A stretch of DNA of 64,000 nt from Aradus depressus (Eukaryota; Arthropoda; Insecta; Hemiptera; Aradidae), in assembly GCA_963662175.1 (NCBI GenBank), contig OY759216.1, positions 35,605,087 through 35,669,086 of the forward strand, given 5' to 3'. Below the pieces are notes generated by a model. That model was not told the origin of the DNA. It searched no databases and saw only the letters and a program-made list of their open reading frames with translations. The position numbers were made by a program, and so were the translations under genes. This document shows positions 10,830 to 22,795 of the stretch, in pieces. Numbering within the stretch: the stretch's first letter is position 1; each line of letters starts with the position of its first letter.

Positions 10830-11670
10830 TGATTGGAATAAGTTAGTCCTGTTATGGCTACATCACATATATTTTATGAGAACGCCGGTAGCTCAAGGGT
10901 ATGCGTTCTTGCTTATTGAGCTCTCCCACAGTAGAGTCGGGCTCATGTCCACCAGAGTGACGAAAGAGCGCTCTGGTAGTAGGCGATATGAGTCATAATA
11001 ACTAACACATATTTTATGTTTTCCTTTCTTTTAAAAAACTACCAATAATAAAAACCTATTTTTAAATTAGTTGCCAATCGTTGCAATTTCAACATGACCT
11101 TGAACTATTATCCTATAATTTATAGTAAATTCTTTGGAGATCTAAATCTTTGTTCGTATTGGATCTATCTCGAATCTGAGGGGATTTTGATAGTAATTTA
11201 ATAAAATTAAAATAAGGAACATTTTTCGGAACAAGGACTAACCGTTTTCGGATAAATTGAGTAAATGTGTAAAAAAGTGGATTTTGAAATGTAATTTTTA
11301 AACGGTTTTCGGCATGTATCTTTCAAACCAGGCGACCATCAAAAAACCGTATTTTATATAAAATATGGCTTTCAGTTTTCTCTACACTTTTCATTTGGAA
11401 ATTTTTTTGATTAGGTTATAAATATAAGCGATTTGTTTTAAAAAGTACTTTGACTTTTCGTTCGATTTCGGCCATCAGAACTAAGTTAGCACATGTTATA
11501 TCATTTCATATTTCAAGTTCAAATCGTTTCTGAGTTAGAGCGCTCACAACTTTCCAATCACATATGTATACACACACACACACAGACATTTAGTGAGAAA
11601 TTCAATAGAAAACTCGATCTCGGATATTTGAACGATTACAATACTTCTTAATACTATGTTAGTTCTCACA
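10830..11670 (-). repeat. Family B copy, split by a SINE-1
   Basis: Minus-strand copy of a second unclassified interspersed repeat of about 700-850 bp. Recurrent blocks are the 'ccataacagga' / 'gtgatgtggcc' end, 'cggttagtcct', 'gtagagaaaactgaaag', 'ttcggccatcag' or equivalent, and the outer 'gatctcgga ... acgattacaata' end. It is interrupted at 10879-11004 by SINE-1. No coding frame is retained. Contains a CA microsatellite at about 11572-11584. Confidence 0.7.
10879..11004 (+). repeat. SINE-1 internal-deletion derivative (126 bp)
   Basis: The head with box A ('ccggtagctcaagggtatgc') is joined directly to the 3' block 'tcccacagtagagtcgggct', skipping box B and the body. The join is at CTC, which occurs in both parental blocks, so a microhomology-associated deletion is likely. 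Near-identical flanks (cacatatattttatg at 10864-10878 and cacatattttatg at 11006-11018) look like a slightly altered target duplication. A second internal loss removes most of the block before 'gagtcataataactaac'. Confidence 0.85.
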
Positions 11671-12714
11671 GCCTTAGCTAAAATGGTACTTCGGGGATGG
11701 TTGCTTCCAAGCGGCACCAACTGATGTTGAATTTATGTGGCTATGGTTACTGGCACCAGCACCGGAAGCCAGTCCCTGGCAGATTCTGATGCTGGGACCA
11801 AAGCGAAGTAGTAAGAATCCCATTTCGGCCCCTAATCCAAGAAACTAACCCCACCCTAGACCAAATTCCACCCCAGTAGGGTTCCCCTATATATTTTTAG
11901 AAGGTTGGATTCTATCCTCGGCGGAGTATGAGAGAGAGTCTCAGGTCTACCAACTAAAAAAAAAACACACTTTGCAATACTGAAGGAAGGTTTAAGAAAA
12001 CAAACACCATTTACAATGAATAATAATAATTAAATGGGGGGACAATGGAACGAAGTACAGCAATTAACTGAATAACGTTCGACATCAGGTTACACACGAC
12101 ACGGAGATTACAACCATCAGCAGCTTAGTACAGGGTCTGTTCCAGAATTAACTCATAAAGATCTATAGAAAATTGTTCAACTAGAATGAACGAGAACAAA
12201 TCGATTGGCTCACTCCAAAGAGAATTGATAAGCTTGTCTATTTGGAATATCAGGGGGCAGCTGTCACCCATCGGATTAGATCTCTATCAAATAATTGGAC
12301 TCTTTTTCGAAGGCAAAAATAAAATGACAATATATTAACTATGAATCAACCCAAACTGCAAACTTATAATGTAGAACATCTACCAAATTTCGAAACGCTT
12401 CTTTTGTTCTTTAAGAAATGGTCGGTTGAAGGAAGTGAGATTCTAAAATCATTTGAAGGTCAATCAACAAAAATGTTTATTTCCTTATTTTCTCCTCACC
12501 CTGAGCTCATCATGTGTGTATAGTTTGGGGCCAGTATGTGAGGCCCTGTTTGATATAAAGCTGCTTGTTGTATGGTCGGCTGAAGGGTCTGTAATCAATC
12601 ATTCTCTGTATAGGTACCATGCTTCACACTCCCCCTCACAACACAACATCCACATTCTCTCCAACAACACAGTGCTGTTAGTTCAGTGGTCAAAGTGACC
12701 TGTGGAAACACTGT
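11671..12714. other. Unassigned DNA
   Basis: No gene recognised. The stretch 11690-11900 is less AT-rich than average, rich in 'caccag' and 'ccccac' words, and may be an unidentified TE piece. Frames at 12341-12700 have no recognisable domain. Confidence 0.45.
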
Positions 12715-12900
12715 AAAATGCATAGACTTGCTGTACATTGCTTATGCAGACGACACTGCTATCCTCTCAACCAATCCTAATCCCTCTAATCTTTTTTGTT
12801 AGAAATATCGCACTGCGAGAAATGGTGTCAAAGACCCCTATAAATAAATGTAGAAATAATTAAGGAAAAACAAACAGTGAGCCAATTTTAAGAAGAAGAG
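12715..12900 (+). pseudogene. LINE reverse-transcriptase relic with YADD
   Basis: Translating from 12721 gives CIDLLYIAYADDTAILSTNP, the catalytic YADD motif (12743-12754) of a non-LTR reverse transcriptase with its usual hydrophobic lead and DTAIL follow-up. A nearby second frame gives HCEKWCQRPL then INVEIIKEKQT, fitting the conserved W-C and I-N ... K-T region downstream of YADD in Jockey-clade enzymes. Frameshifts and stops interrupt it, and nothing upstream is recognisable, so it is a short dead fragment. It leads straight into the tandem-repeat zone. Confidence 0.75.
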
Positions 12901-13143
12901 GATAGCAACATTGTCTCTTTGAGCGAATGGAAGTACTCAAGGAGTAAATAAGACGTTTAGAAATGGAGGTGGCATGAGACAATTAAGAATGAGGTTGTCA
13001 TGAGAAAAACAAACAGTGAGCCAATTTTAAGAAGAAGAGGATAGCAACATTGTCTCTTTGAGCGAATGGAAGTACTCAAGGAGTAAATAAGACGTTTAGA
13101 AATGGAGGTGGCATGAGACAATTAAGAATGAGGTTGTCATGAG
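12866..13143. repeat. Tandem duplication of 139 bp at the minisatellite edge
   Basis: The 139-bp unit starting 'aaaaacaaacagtgagccaa' occurs at 12866-13004 and again at 13005-13143, essentially identical. Each unit contains the tail of the RT relic and ends in one copy of the 45-bp minisatellite monomer. Confidence 0.9.
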
Positions 13144-15261
13144 AAAATGGAGGTGGCATGAGACAATTAAGGATGAGGTTGTCATGAGAAAATGGAGGTG
13201 GCATGAGACAATTAAGAATGAGGTTGTCATGAGAAAATGGAGGTGGCATGAGACAATTAAGAATGAGGTTGTCATGAGAAAATGGAGGTGGCATGAGACA
13301 ATTAAGAATGAGGTTGTCATGAGAAAATGGAGGTGGCATGAGACAATTAAGAATGAGGTTGTCATGAGAAAATGGAGGTGGCATGAGACAATTAAGAATG
13401 AGGTTGTCATGAGAAAATGGAGGTGGCATGAGACAATTAAGAATGAGGTTGTCATGAGAAAATGGAGGTGGCATGAGACAATTAAGAATGAGGTTGTCAT
13501 GAGAAAATGGAGGTGGCATGAGACAATTAAGAATGAGGTTGTCATGAGAAAATGGAGGTGGCATGAGACAATTAAGAATGAGGTTGTCATGAGAAAATGG
13601 AGGTGGCATGAGACAATTAAGAATGAGGTTGTCATGAGAAAATGGAGGTGGCATGAGACAATTAAGAATGAGGTTGTCATGAGAAAATGGAGGTGGCATG
13701 AGACAATTAAGAATGAGGTTGTCATGAGAAAATGGAGGTGGCATGAGACAATTAAGAATGAGGTTGTCATGAGAAAATGGAGGTGGCATGAGACAATTAA
13801 GAATGAGGTTGTCATGAGAAAATGGAGGTGGCATGAGACAATTAAGAATGAGGTTGTCATGAGAAAATGGAGGTGGCATGAGACAATTAAGAATGAGGTT
13901 GTCATGAGAAAATGGAGGTGGCATGAGACAATTAAGAATGAGGTTGTCATGAGAAAATGGAGGTGGCATGAGACAATTAAGAATGAGGTTGTCATGAGAA
14001 AATGGAGGTGGCATGAGACAATTAAGAATGAGGTTGTCATGAGAAAATGGAGGTGGCATGAGACAATTAAGAATGAGGTTGTCATGAGAAAATGGAGGTG
14101 GCATGAGACAATTAAGAATGAGGTTGTCATGAGAAAATGGAGGTGGCATGAGACAATTAAGAATGAGGTTGTCATGAGAAAATGGAGGTGGCATGAGACA
14201 ATTAAGAATGAGGTTGTCATGAGAAAATGGAGGTGGCATGAGACAATTAAGAATGAGGTTGTCATGAGAAAATGGAGGTGGCATGAGACAATTAAGAATG
14301 AGGTTGTCATGAGAAAATGGAGGTGGCATGAGACAATTAAGAATGAGGTTGTCATGAGAAAATGGAGGTGGCATGAGACAATTAAGAATGAGGTTGTCAT
14401 GAGAAAATGGAGGTGGCATGAGACAATTAAGAATGAGGTTGTCATGAGAAAATGGAGGTGGCATGAGACAATTAAGAATGAGGTTGTCATGAGAAAATGG
14501 AGGTGGCATGAGACAATTAAGAATGAGGTTGTCATGAGAAAATGGAGGTGGCATGAGACAATTAAGAATGAGGTTGTCATGAGAAAATGGAGGTGGCATG
14601 AGACAATTAAGAATGAGGTTGTCATGAGAAAATGGAGGTGGCATGAGACAATTAAGAATGAGGTTGTCATGAGAAAATGGAGGTGGCATGAGACAATTAA
14701 GAATGAGGTTGTCATGAGAAAATGGAGGTGGCATGAGACAATTAAGAATGAGGTTGTCATGAGAAAATGGAGGTGGCATGAGACAATTAAGAATGAGGTT
14801 GTCATGAGAAAATGGAGGTGGCATGAGACAATTAAGAATGAGGTTGTCATGAGAAAATGGAGGTGGCATGAGACAATTAAGAATGAGGTTGTCATGAGAA
14901 AATGGAGGTGGCATGAGACAATTAAGAATGAGGTTGTCATGAGAAAATGGAGGTGGCATGAGACAATTAAGAATGAGGTTGTCATGAGAAAATGGAGGTG
15001 GCATGAGACAATTAAGAATGAGGTTGTCATGAGAAAATGGAGGTGGCATGAGACAATTAAGAATGAGGTTGTCATGAGAAAATGGAGGTGGCATGAGACA
15101 ATTAAGAATGAGGTTGTCATGAGAAAATGGAGGTGGCATGAGACAATTAAGAATGAGGTTGTCATGAGAAAATGGAGGTGGCATGAGACAATTAAGAATG
15201 AGGTTGTCATGAGAAAATGGAGGTGGCATGAGACAATTAAGAATGAGGTTGTCATGAGAAA
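13100..15261. repeat. 45-bp minisatellite, ~48 copies
   Basis: The monomer (gagaaaatggaggtggcatg plus 25 more bases) repeats with an exact 45-bp period from 13141 to 15255 (47 copies), with a partial copy on the left. I see a single substitution, a G for A in the first full copy (about 13171). Because 45 is a multiple of 3 and the monomer lacks stops in three frames, one plus frame and two minus frames stay open for over 700 codons (plus-strand repeat MRKWRWHETIKNEVV). These frames have no recognisable domain and are best explained as a by-product of the period, not as genes. Confidence 0.95.
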
Positions 15262-15600
15262 AACTCATAAACATGTATTTATTTAATATTTAAAAAACTT
15301 TAGATCCAGTAAATACTGTTCAGAATGACTTAATTAATAAAGTGTTATGAAAATCACTTCAAAAACATGAAAAAAATAAAGAAATCATTAAGGATTTATT
15401 CAGATAGGTTTCTGGTGTGGTGGGGGCGGCTTTTGTTTCTTCAAATTTCGAGCCGACGCGCACGCTCTTTCTAACTCTCTCCCTACATAATTTTCATTTT
15501 AAAAAAATTAGAGAAGAAAAACATTTTTATTTGGACCAGTACTAAACATGTACTTTTCCACAAATGGACAAATAAACATAAAAATTATAATTAAAATAAA
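15262..15600. other. Unassigned AT-rich DNA
   Basis: No gene or repeat recognised between the minisatellite and the LINE fragment. Confidence 0.5.
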
Positions 15601-15950
15601 AAGTCTTGGTACAGTCTCGGCTGCAGCCTGCGAGCTACAGGCTGGCCGAGACTGTAGTGGACCGCACCAGGGCAGGCTTGATGGAAGCTTCGGGTGAGTT
15701 TCTCGATTTGGGCTGCAAAAGGAGCAACTCCCAGTTCCCGATGGAATTGCGTGTTCCTGATAAACGAGGGTGCGTTCACTGCTATCCGGAGGACTTTGTT
15801 TTGAAATGTCTGTAATCTTGTTATGTTGGTGTGGCTAGTGCAGAACCATAGGCGTAGGTTAAGAGTGGAAGTATTAGTGTTTTGTAAAGTATGGATGTGC
15901 ATGTGTGTCTGAGTGGTGTATTCCTGTTTATGAGTGGGTAGATGAGAATT
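15600..15950 (-). pseudogene. LINE ORF2 C-terminal fragment (Jockey-like)
   Basis: The minus strand encodes LQTFQNKVLRIAVNAPSFIR, then RNTQFHRELGVAPFAAQIEK and a terminal ARRLQPRLYQDFLF. This is the C-terminal region after the reverse transcriptase in a Jockey-like element, closely parallel to 33687-34319 (KFENKVLRLAVKAPWFVRNS ... RRLKPRLYQDII). Only about 100 codons remain, 5'-truncated, followed by an AT-rich tail. Related to but distinct from the intact element at 50.5-55.2 kb. Confidence 0.75.
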
Positions 15951-16959
15951 AAAAAATATAAATAAATTGAAAAAAAAAACGTTATTTTTTGATTTACTTA
16001 TGCTCATCACTGATTCACTACGATTCCATACACCACATTACATAGTAAACCGAGACCGCTAATAAGCGTTCTATGGGAAGGCCCCAATTCAATTCAATCC
16101 TAAATGAAAGAAAACTAAAACTTGAAAACCATATCCTTCCTATCCTACAATGACACAGCCTACAAATAGAAAATAATGCCTTCGACGTGAATTAAGAACC
16201 TTGAAACGAGCTTCTTCCTCAGAAATATTGAAAAGAACATTCTTCATTGTCCAGATTACGGTCGTGGTTTGTGTAAGAGTTATGGTTACTTTATACCCTT
16301 AACCTCCAATCCATCGATCCTACAATGGGAGAGGGAGACAGCAGGCTGTCACGCAAAGTTACCACCCAGACTATTTACGTAGGATAACACAGAGAGGAAG
16401 GGAAACACAAGGAGAGCCTCAACAAGTGTCGGAACAAAAAAAACACAACTTTCCACTTGATGATTCTACCTAACATCAATAAAGATATCTCTCACACTAG
16501 TCAAACAGCCCGCAACAGCACCTTTCTGGAGATAAATAATAAGAATTGTTTTTTCAATCTTTATTGACCTTATTAATAACTAACAAATGAGCTATTAACA
16601 TATTTTTAGATACAACTAATAATAACAGTGATATCCGATGTTACATCTCCCTTCTCGTGGAAACTGATGATCAGCGTTGAGGACAAGGCCGCCGGCACCT
16701 GGGTCTCAGGAGGGTTCCTGCAGAATGGCACCATAGCCTGGAGGCTGGAAGAACCACAGATTTAGACGGTATCTCTCCCCGGTTGATGTCTCTATCAAAA
16801 ACAATTTCATCAGCTCTAGGATCCTGGTTGGACGCCAAACCCTAAACAGATCCCTGAAATAAACCTCTGACCCAACCGATAATTCCGCAGGGCAACAATC
16901 AAAAGGTGTGTGCTACCCTCCACCCTAATTTTCCTCTTCCTTTTGACCGATGTTGCTGA
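15951..16959. other. Unassigned DNA
   Basis: No gene recognised. The segment about 16640-16850 is locally GC-richer, without an interpretable frame. Confidence 0.45.
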
Positions 16960-17090
16960 ATTAATAGCCATTCTTATGGGTTCTGGATGCCAATATAAAA
17001 TTTCGTGTCGATATATTCATTCCATTGGCTAGTTTCCAAGAATTCGCTCCCCAACACTTGGTCCACCCAAGGGATGCTACTACAGTGAAT
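16960..17090 (-). repeat. Family A fragment
   Basis: Contains antisense Family A words: 'ttatgggttctgga', 'aaaatttcgtgtcgatatat' and 'attcattcca'. Confidence 0.65.
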
Positions 17091-17359
17091 TCAGTACCTG
17101 TTTTGTCTGCTCACTAATTTGACACAAGTGCACACTTGCACTAAACCAAAAAAAGTTGTAATATAGTTGACAATTACGCTGACGTGATTTTCAATTACCG
17201 CGGAACAATTACCCACGTAAACATCATGTAAACGCTAAACGGTCAAGTTCGTTTCCGAGACCTAAATTGTATTTTCATGAACACTTCATATTTTTTCGAG
17301 AGGTTAAATATTAAATATCTACAATTATTATTTATCACAATATTTTTTATCTATTAAGA

Positions 17360-17560
17360 GTTAGTTATTATGACTCATGCCCGGGCTTTAACTACGAGGT
17401 CATATCGCCTAATACCAGAGCGCTCTTTCGTCACTCTATTGGACACGAGCCCGACTCTGTGGTCCTAAATTTTGCCTACCCTAAATTTTTATTAACGAGT
17501 GCCTGACATCGTACAAGCTCGGGACCATCGCTTAACGTCCCATCCGAAGGACGGCGCCCT
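17360..17560 (-). repeat. SINE-1 copy with head deletion
   Basis: The minus-strand tail and body are intact ('gttagttattatgactcatg' in plus orientation), but at about 17550 the body sequence 'gaaggacggcg' is fused directly to the last bases of the head 'cggcgccct', removing both promoter boxes. The shared CGGCG at the join points to a microhomology-associated deletion. Confidence 0.82.
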
Positions 17561-18604
17561 TTATTTATCAAGATGACCAGATAACACAACCAATGAGTGT
17601 ATAAAGATGGAAAACTCATAAACATACCTTGCCATAATATGTCTGCCTTTTGGGAGTTGGAATATAAGAATATATTCTAGAAATGTTATATTTATATATC
17701 GAATACAAAACATGCAAAAACAACATAGTGCGGTAACACTTATAAGGAAATACATGTAGTCAAAGATCAAGTCAGGCTTTGAGAATATCTCTACTTAAAA
17801 TATTTTGCATAAAGAAAATAAATCAGAGAGGGAAGAGTTTTCTTTCTATATTCAATTACTAGACGAATTTTTTCAATCATTTCCCAAGAAATACGACGTG
17901 AATTTTCTCAAAATAATTGTAAGAAACTTTTTCACTGAAAACTCCAATTTTATTGTTGACAATGTATAGCCACGAAACGTCCATTTAAGAAAAACATACA
18001 AAGGTGTAGAATACATAAAATACTGTGTACAGAAAAAAAATTCACCCACTGAAAATTGTTTATTGAAAATAGAAAAAATATATATATTTTCCTGGAAAAC
18101 TTTGGACATATAACCATCTAAAGAAGATCCTATATGCAAATGGAGGAGATACGTACGTACCACAAGAGTGTGTTTGTGGCAGGATTGATGACCGCTCTTC
18201 TGAAAGGGCTGGACCCTGTTCCTGACACTTCCATCTCTCAATACGATTAAGATAGATCCATCTACGTCAATTTGCCTATCTCCATGCCCTATAGATATCA
18301 ATTTGCTATAAATTATCTTTTTCTGATAAACTGTCTGTTCGATATTGTAACATTATCGGAAGAATTAGGAATAGGACGGAGCCTTGTAAAGGTAACTCGA
18401 GAGAACATGACAGCCTATTGATTTTATTAGGAAACTAATAGAAGAAGAATGAGATAATACTCAATGAACGGACATTTTATTTAGGCGCGGGGTCAGTAAA
18501 GTGGGGAAAATAAAGTGTGGGAATAAGAAAAGTGGAAATGGAATAGGCGAAAGGAGACGACAGACAAAAAACGGTCCCTAGTACAATTCATTTCTAGGCT
18601 TCCT
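17561..18604. other. Unassigned DNA
   Basis: No gene recognised. The longest frame (minus, about 17873-18301) shows no domain I recognise. Confidence 0.45.
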
Positions 18605-18725
18605 TTTGTAAAATAAATGTGATATGGCCATAACAGAACTCTCTTACACCAACCACGTTTTTACATATCACTCTCTGCTCCTCCTCTCAAAATCATTTCA
18701 TATAGGCATTACTGGCTATATGAAA
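18605..18725 (+). repeat. Family B terminal fragment
   Basis: Carries 'gtgatatggccataacag', 'ctcttacaccaa.cac' and 'cctcctctcaaaatcatttc', the same end seen in the copies at 10.5, 10.85 and 48.7 kb. Confidence 0.65.
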
Positions 18726-19969
18726 GTATATGTTCGCGATTTTCTTTGTTCTATTATGAAGTATTTATTGTTATGCCCACATCACGTTTATTTCATTACT
18801 TGACCACCAAAGATACTCCCTGACCCAAAGTTGGTTCTAGCGTTCGACGCGAACACGGCGCTATGATTCATTAGAATTAGATATGATTCTCGTGAATGAA
18901 GGAATGTTTTTCGATCCAACGATTTTTTTTAGGGGAGCGACTTCATCCCTTTTTGCGAACTAAAAACGGTAAAACTACAGTTCACCTTATTCCGTATAAA
19001 TCAATAAAACTTCTGAAAAAATTAGTGTATTTTCGGATCTTAGAACCTAAATATACAGAAGATTTATCTCCTGGTAGGTCTTGCGTCACATCTCTGCATA
19101 CTTGCAAATCGGGAAGATAGGACCAGTTCAACAATTCCTCGCAAGAAGAAAGTACCCCAAAAGAATAAGTTTTTCCAAATTCCTCTTGAGTAGTTTGGTT
19201 TTCAACATAAGTTGTCATGTCAAACCCCAGGAAATAACCTCACTTACCTAGTCAACTTATTGACGTTTTCAAGATAACTGAACTTGAAAGGTTTAAAAGA
19301 ACTGAAAATACTCGCTTATTATGTAGGTAATAGGCGGGCGAACCCTTCAATAGGGATCACGAAGGGCATTGCGGAAAGGAAACTCATCTTGGCGCAAACA
19401 ACTAGGTTGTCGACAGTCTGAACAGTTGATTAGAGGACCGGACAACAAAATAACAACAACTATTCTTTACCAACCCCGGAGGTCATTGAGAAAATTTGTC
19501 AGGTAAGGAAAATGCACTTTAAAATGGGTCGTCAACCCAGATGAGTTCCGAGCTTTGAAAAGATCTTGCGCTTCATTCAAATGGTAGGAGAGAAGTTAGT
19601 TAAATATTTGCGAGAGGTTGTTATATGAGCCCTCAGGCTTTGGATAACATAGGTACTAAACTCACCCCTACAATAAATCAATAGCCGAGAGGGGGCGCCT
19701 AAAGCTATAGTTTTATATGGTGCTACGGCCAGTTGTAGGACCCAGCCACTCGGGTCCTCCAACCTACCTTATTGGCGTTTCCCGAGTGAGCTCGTGCGTT
19801 ACACCGGGGATGGTCGCAGGTCTTAGAGCTCCCAGTGGTCATCCCCGGAGCCACGTTAAACTGCTTTCTTTACTTTCCGCCAGGAGCCGACAAATCTACC
19901 GAACTCTGGGTAATCAGGCTCACTCATCAGCTTCTGTGCTTAAGTTTGACAGTTCTCGAAACCTGGTTT
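18726..19969. other. Unassigned; GC-rich island 19680-19960
   Basis: No gene recognised. Positions 19680-19960 are distinctly GC-rich in an AT-rich setting. The plus frame at 19717-19989 and its minus counterpart show no domain that I can name. A fragment of an unidentified mobile element is a possibility. Confidence 0.4.
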
Positions 19970-20167
19970 GGGAGGTAAAAACCCCTTGAGAATGCCGTCC
20001 TTCGGATGGTCCCGAGCCAGTGCAATGTCATGTACTCGTTAAAGATCACAACCCTAGATAACTAAACCTGGGTGACTCCCCTAGTCGGTCTCATGTCCAG
20101 CAGAGCGACGAAGGAGCGCTTTGGTAGTAGACGATATGACCTCGTTGTTAAAGCCCGAGCATAGATC
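19970..20167 (+). repeat. SINE-1 copy, 5'-truncated
   Basis: Starts at about the body 'gggaggtaaaa' and continues through 'gccgtccttcggatggtccc', the 'gagcgctttggtagta' block and 'aaagcccgagcat'. The head is absent and divergence is moderate. Confidence 0.8.
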
Positions 20168-20530
20168 TGAAAACTGGTACCCAATCGATACTAAAGCAGT
20201 GAGGCATGAAGACAGGAGGATGAAGTAGTTGTGGTGGTCCAAGTTAAACATTGTGTAGTGAGTGTAGTGTGTCTATAAGTCAGCCACCACACTGTTTACA
20301 TTGGAGTTAGGAGCGGGAGCAGTCAAGTACCCGCCCTGTTTGAATAACACAACCTAACAAATCTGGGTGTCAAATTAGTTCAACACAGGTAACACCACTC
20401 TATTTTTGATTTATTCCATTTAGTCCATCTTCTAGTTTCACCAGGATTGATCTAATCAAGCGTTAGAAAAAACTGATTTATTAATTCTTACTTCATAATT
20501 ATATCAAGGAAATGGTCGCATGATACGAAC
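20168..20530. other. Unassigned DNA
   Basis: No gene or recognised repeat. Confidence 0.4.
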
Positions 20531-21020
20531 GATTCCAGATTCATTCTGGAGTATGTCTAACTCAGATGTGATTACATTTGGGCCGAAACCCCACGAAAAT
20601 TAAGACCACTTGACATCGGAGCAGAAGTACTTTTTAAAAGATACCGCTTATATTTATGAATTAAATGAAACTCTTCGAATAAAAGTTGTATAGAATACTC
20701 AAAGGCATATTTTGTATAAAGAATATTTTTTCGAAGGTCGCGCAGATTACAAAATACATACCAAAAACCTTCCCAAAATGACATTTTGAAACCCATTTTT
20801 TTAGTCGTTTCCTTGATTTGTGCGAAAATGGTTAGTCCTATGGAAAAATTGGTTCTTACCAAAAATATTTCTTATTAATTTAAAACTACCAATATTTTTT
20901 TTATTTAAATACTCAGATTTGAGATAGGGCCAATAAGAACATAGTTGAAACAATGTTTTTTTTAAAGTTTTTTTTATATTAAAAAAATTAAAATAAAGAA
21001 AAATCAAAATATATGTGGCC
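20531..21020 (+). repeat. Family B copy
   Basis: Plus-strand copy recognised by 'ccgaaa', 'gtactttttaaaagataccg', 'ggtcgc', 'gcgaaaatggttagtcctat', 'ggttcttaccaaaaatattt' and the terminal 'aatatatgtggcc'. The outer 5' part is missing. Confidence 0.65.
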
Positions 21021-21409
21021 GCAACTGCTTAGGCTGCCGTGTCGTAAGGTTTTAAAATTGAACTATGACACGTCGTGTTTACGTCGTCGATGCCCACCAA
21101 CAAGTTTAATTTCCTTTTGATGTCCGCAAACCATCGTTTCTGTAGAAATCCACTAAAAGGTGGGATTTATGCTAATTTGATCCAAGGCACAAAGCAGAGT
21201 TACGATTCTATTTTCATCAGAAAGAGAATTGTTTTCTGCTAAACTTTATTGAAAAAGTTTATCTAATATTGGTGAGTTTTGAATTTCTTCTTTCTACTTC
21301 TTTCAATATCCCTGTAGAACGGAGGGGGAAGGATCCACGATGACGTCCGTCCTGCAAACAATAAAGGAAGGTCTTTGTCTGTTCATTTGTCGCAGACGTT
21401 TACTATACA

Positions 21410-21790
21410 TCTGTGAGAGAAGCAATTTTGATTTTCGGAAAAAGTGTTCAACCATGTCGAGCCCCTCTTCTCTGGTCCTCCCCTTCCCTTCGAGCGATTT
21501 TGCGGGAAATTAATATATGCTATACTAATGGGGTTTGGAATTTAAATACAAAATTTCATGTCGATATATTCCTTACATCGCCAGTTATTGGGGTAATTAA
21601 GTCGATCCTCTCTTACCTGGTCCCCCCTCCCTCTCGGCAGAAAATCAATAGGTGTCGTCCTTAGAGGGTTCTGAATACACATATAAAATGTCGTGTCGAT
21701 ACATTCGTTGTATCGTGTTCACAGAAGCCCACATACAAGTTTTTGTTTAATTTTTGAAATCAGGAGGTCAAAAAACATGGAATTCCGTTG
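21410..21790 (-). repeat. Family A copy
   Basis: Antisense Family A with two internal monomers, one near 21540-21600 ('aaatttcatgtcgatatatt', 'cagttattggggt') and one near 21675-21720 ('gtcgtgtcgatacattcgtt'), followed by 'tttttgaaatcagg' and 'aaaacatggaattcc'. Confidence 0.7.
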
Positions 21791-22795
21791 ACAACTCCGC
21801 ATTGTATTTTTGACATATATTCTTCGTACAACAGAAGTAATAATATATCGTTGGACTGGGTACCTCTGTATTATTTAACAAGTGTGTCCAATCAAGAAAT
21901 CAATAATATACCTACTTCTAATTGACTCACTTTCCTATCACCTTTTTGCCACTGGGGACTGGACTATATGGTATTTAACATTTTCTGCATTGATATTCTG
22001 AAACACTTAATAAAAAATAAAGAAAACATATGGTTTTAAAAGTAGTGTCTATTTCTCAATATATGTACAACTCTAGTAATTTCGGTATAGCTACCATGTT
22101 TAACCACGACTTAACAAATACTTGTGGTGACTGGAGATGTAGCAATACGGAAAGTACTCCCATATACACACGAGAATTGATGTGTAATCATCTGCTTTAG
22201 TCTCAAAAATTTCCTGTCGTGCACCAATTTTGATTAAAATTGTTTTATAATATTACACTAAGAAAACTAGTATGAGGAATTAAACTTTCAAATTTATTGT
22301 TCTTCAATTTCTTTTATACATGAAATAATAGGTTTGTGATAGCTACAATAAGATATATACAACTGTGATTGTAGTGTTTCTAAATACCGCGAGAATACAG
22401 CGTCGAATTTGTTGTTGATATGCTTCGTATTCATTTGTCATTTAAAAATGAAATAAACTGTTCGGTATCTCCTGAAATGGGTAAAAACATTATATTATTT
22501 TTGGTGATATAACAACAAATATATTATTTATTGATCGATATTTTCAGCAATTATTATTATATATTATTTACAATATTATATAATTTTATATTGAAATATT
22601 ACCTATATTATATTATTTGAGATTTACACTGCTATATTATTTTCTTTTGCCATTTTACATATCGTGACAAATTTAAGAGCTATGGAAGCATCTTAACCTA
22701 AAAGTTTCTTACTGAAAGATCATTTTATAGTTGATAATCTTGATATTTTAATTTGTAAAATACAATGTTATAACTAATCATTGCTATATGTATAC
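21791..22795. other. Unassigned, very AT-rich
   Basis: No gene recognised. Positions 22480-22640 are extremely AT-rich with many 'atatta' words. Confidence 0.45.

Noticed and set aside
13076..15286. Three >700-codon open frames across the minisatellite as repeat-protein genes
   Set aside because: They arise on both strands at once because the 45-bp period is a multiple of three and stop-free in three frames; no recognisable domain and no conserved flanking coding sequence.
17873..18301. 142-codon minus-strand frame as a gene
   Set aside because: No recognisable domain and ordinary for AT-rich non-coding DNA; overlaps nothing conserved.
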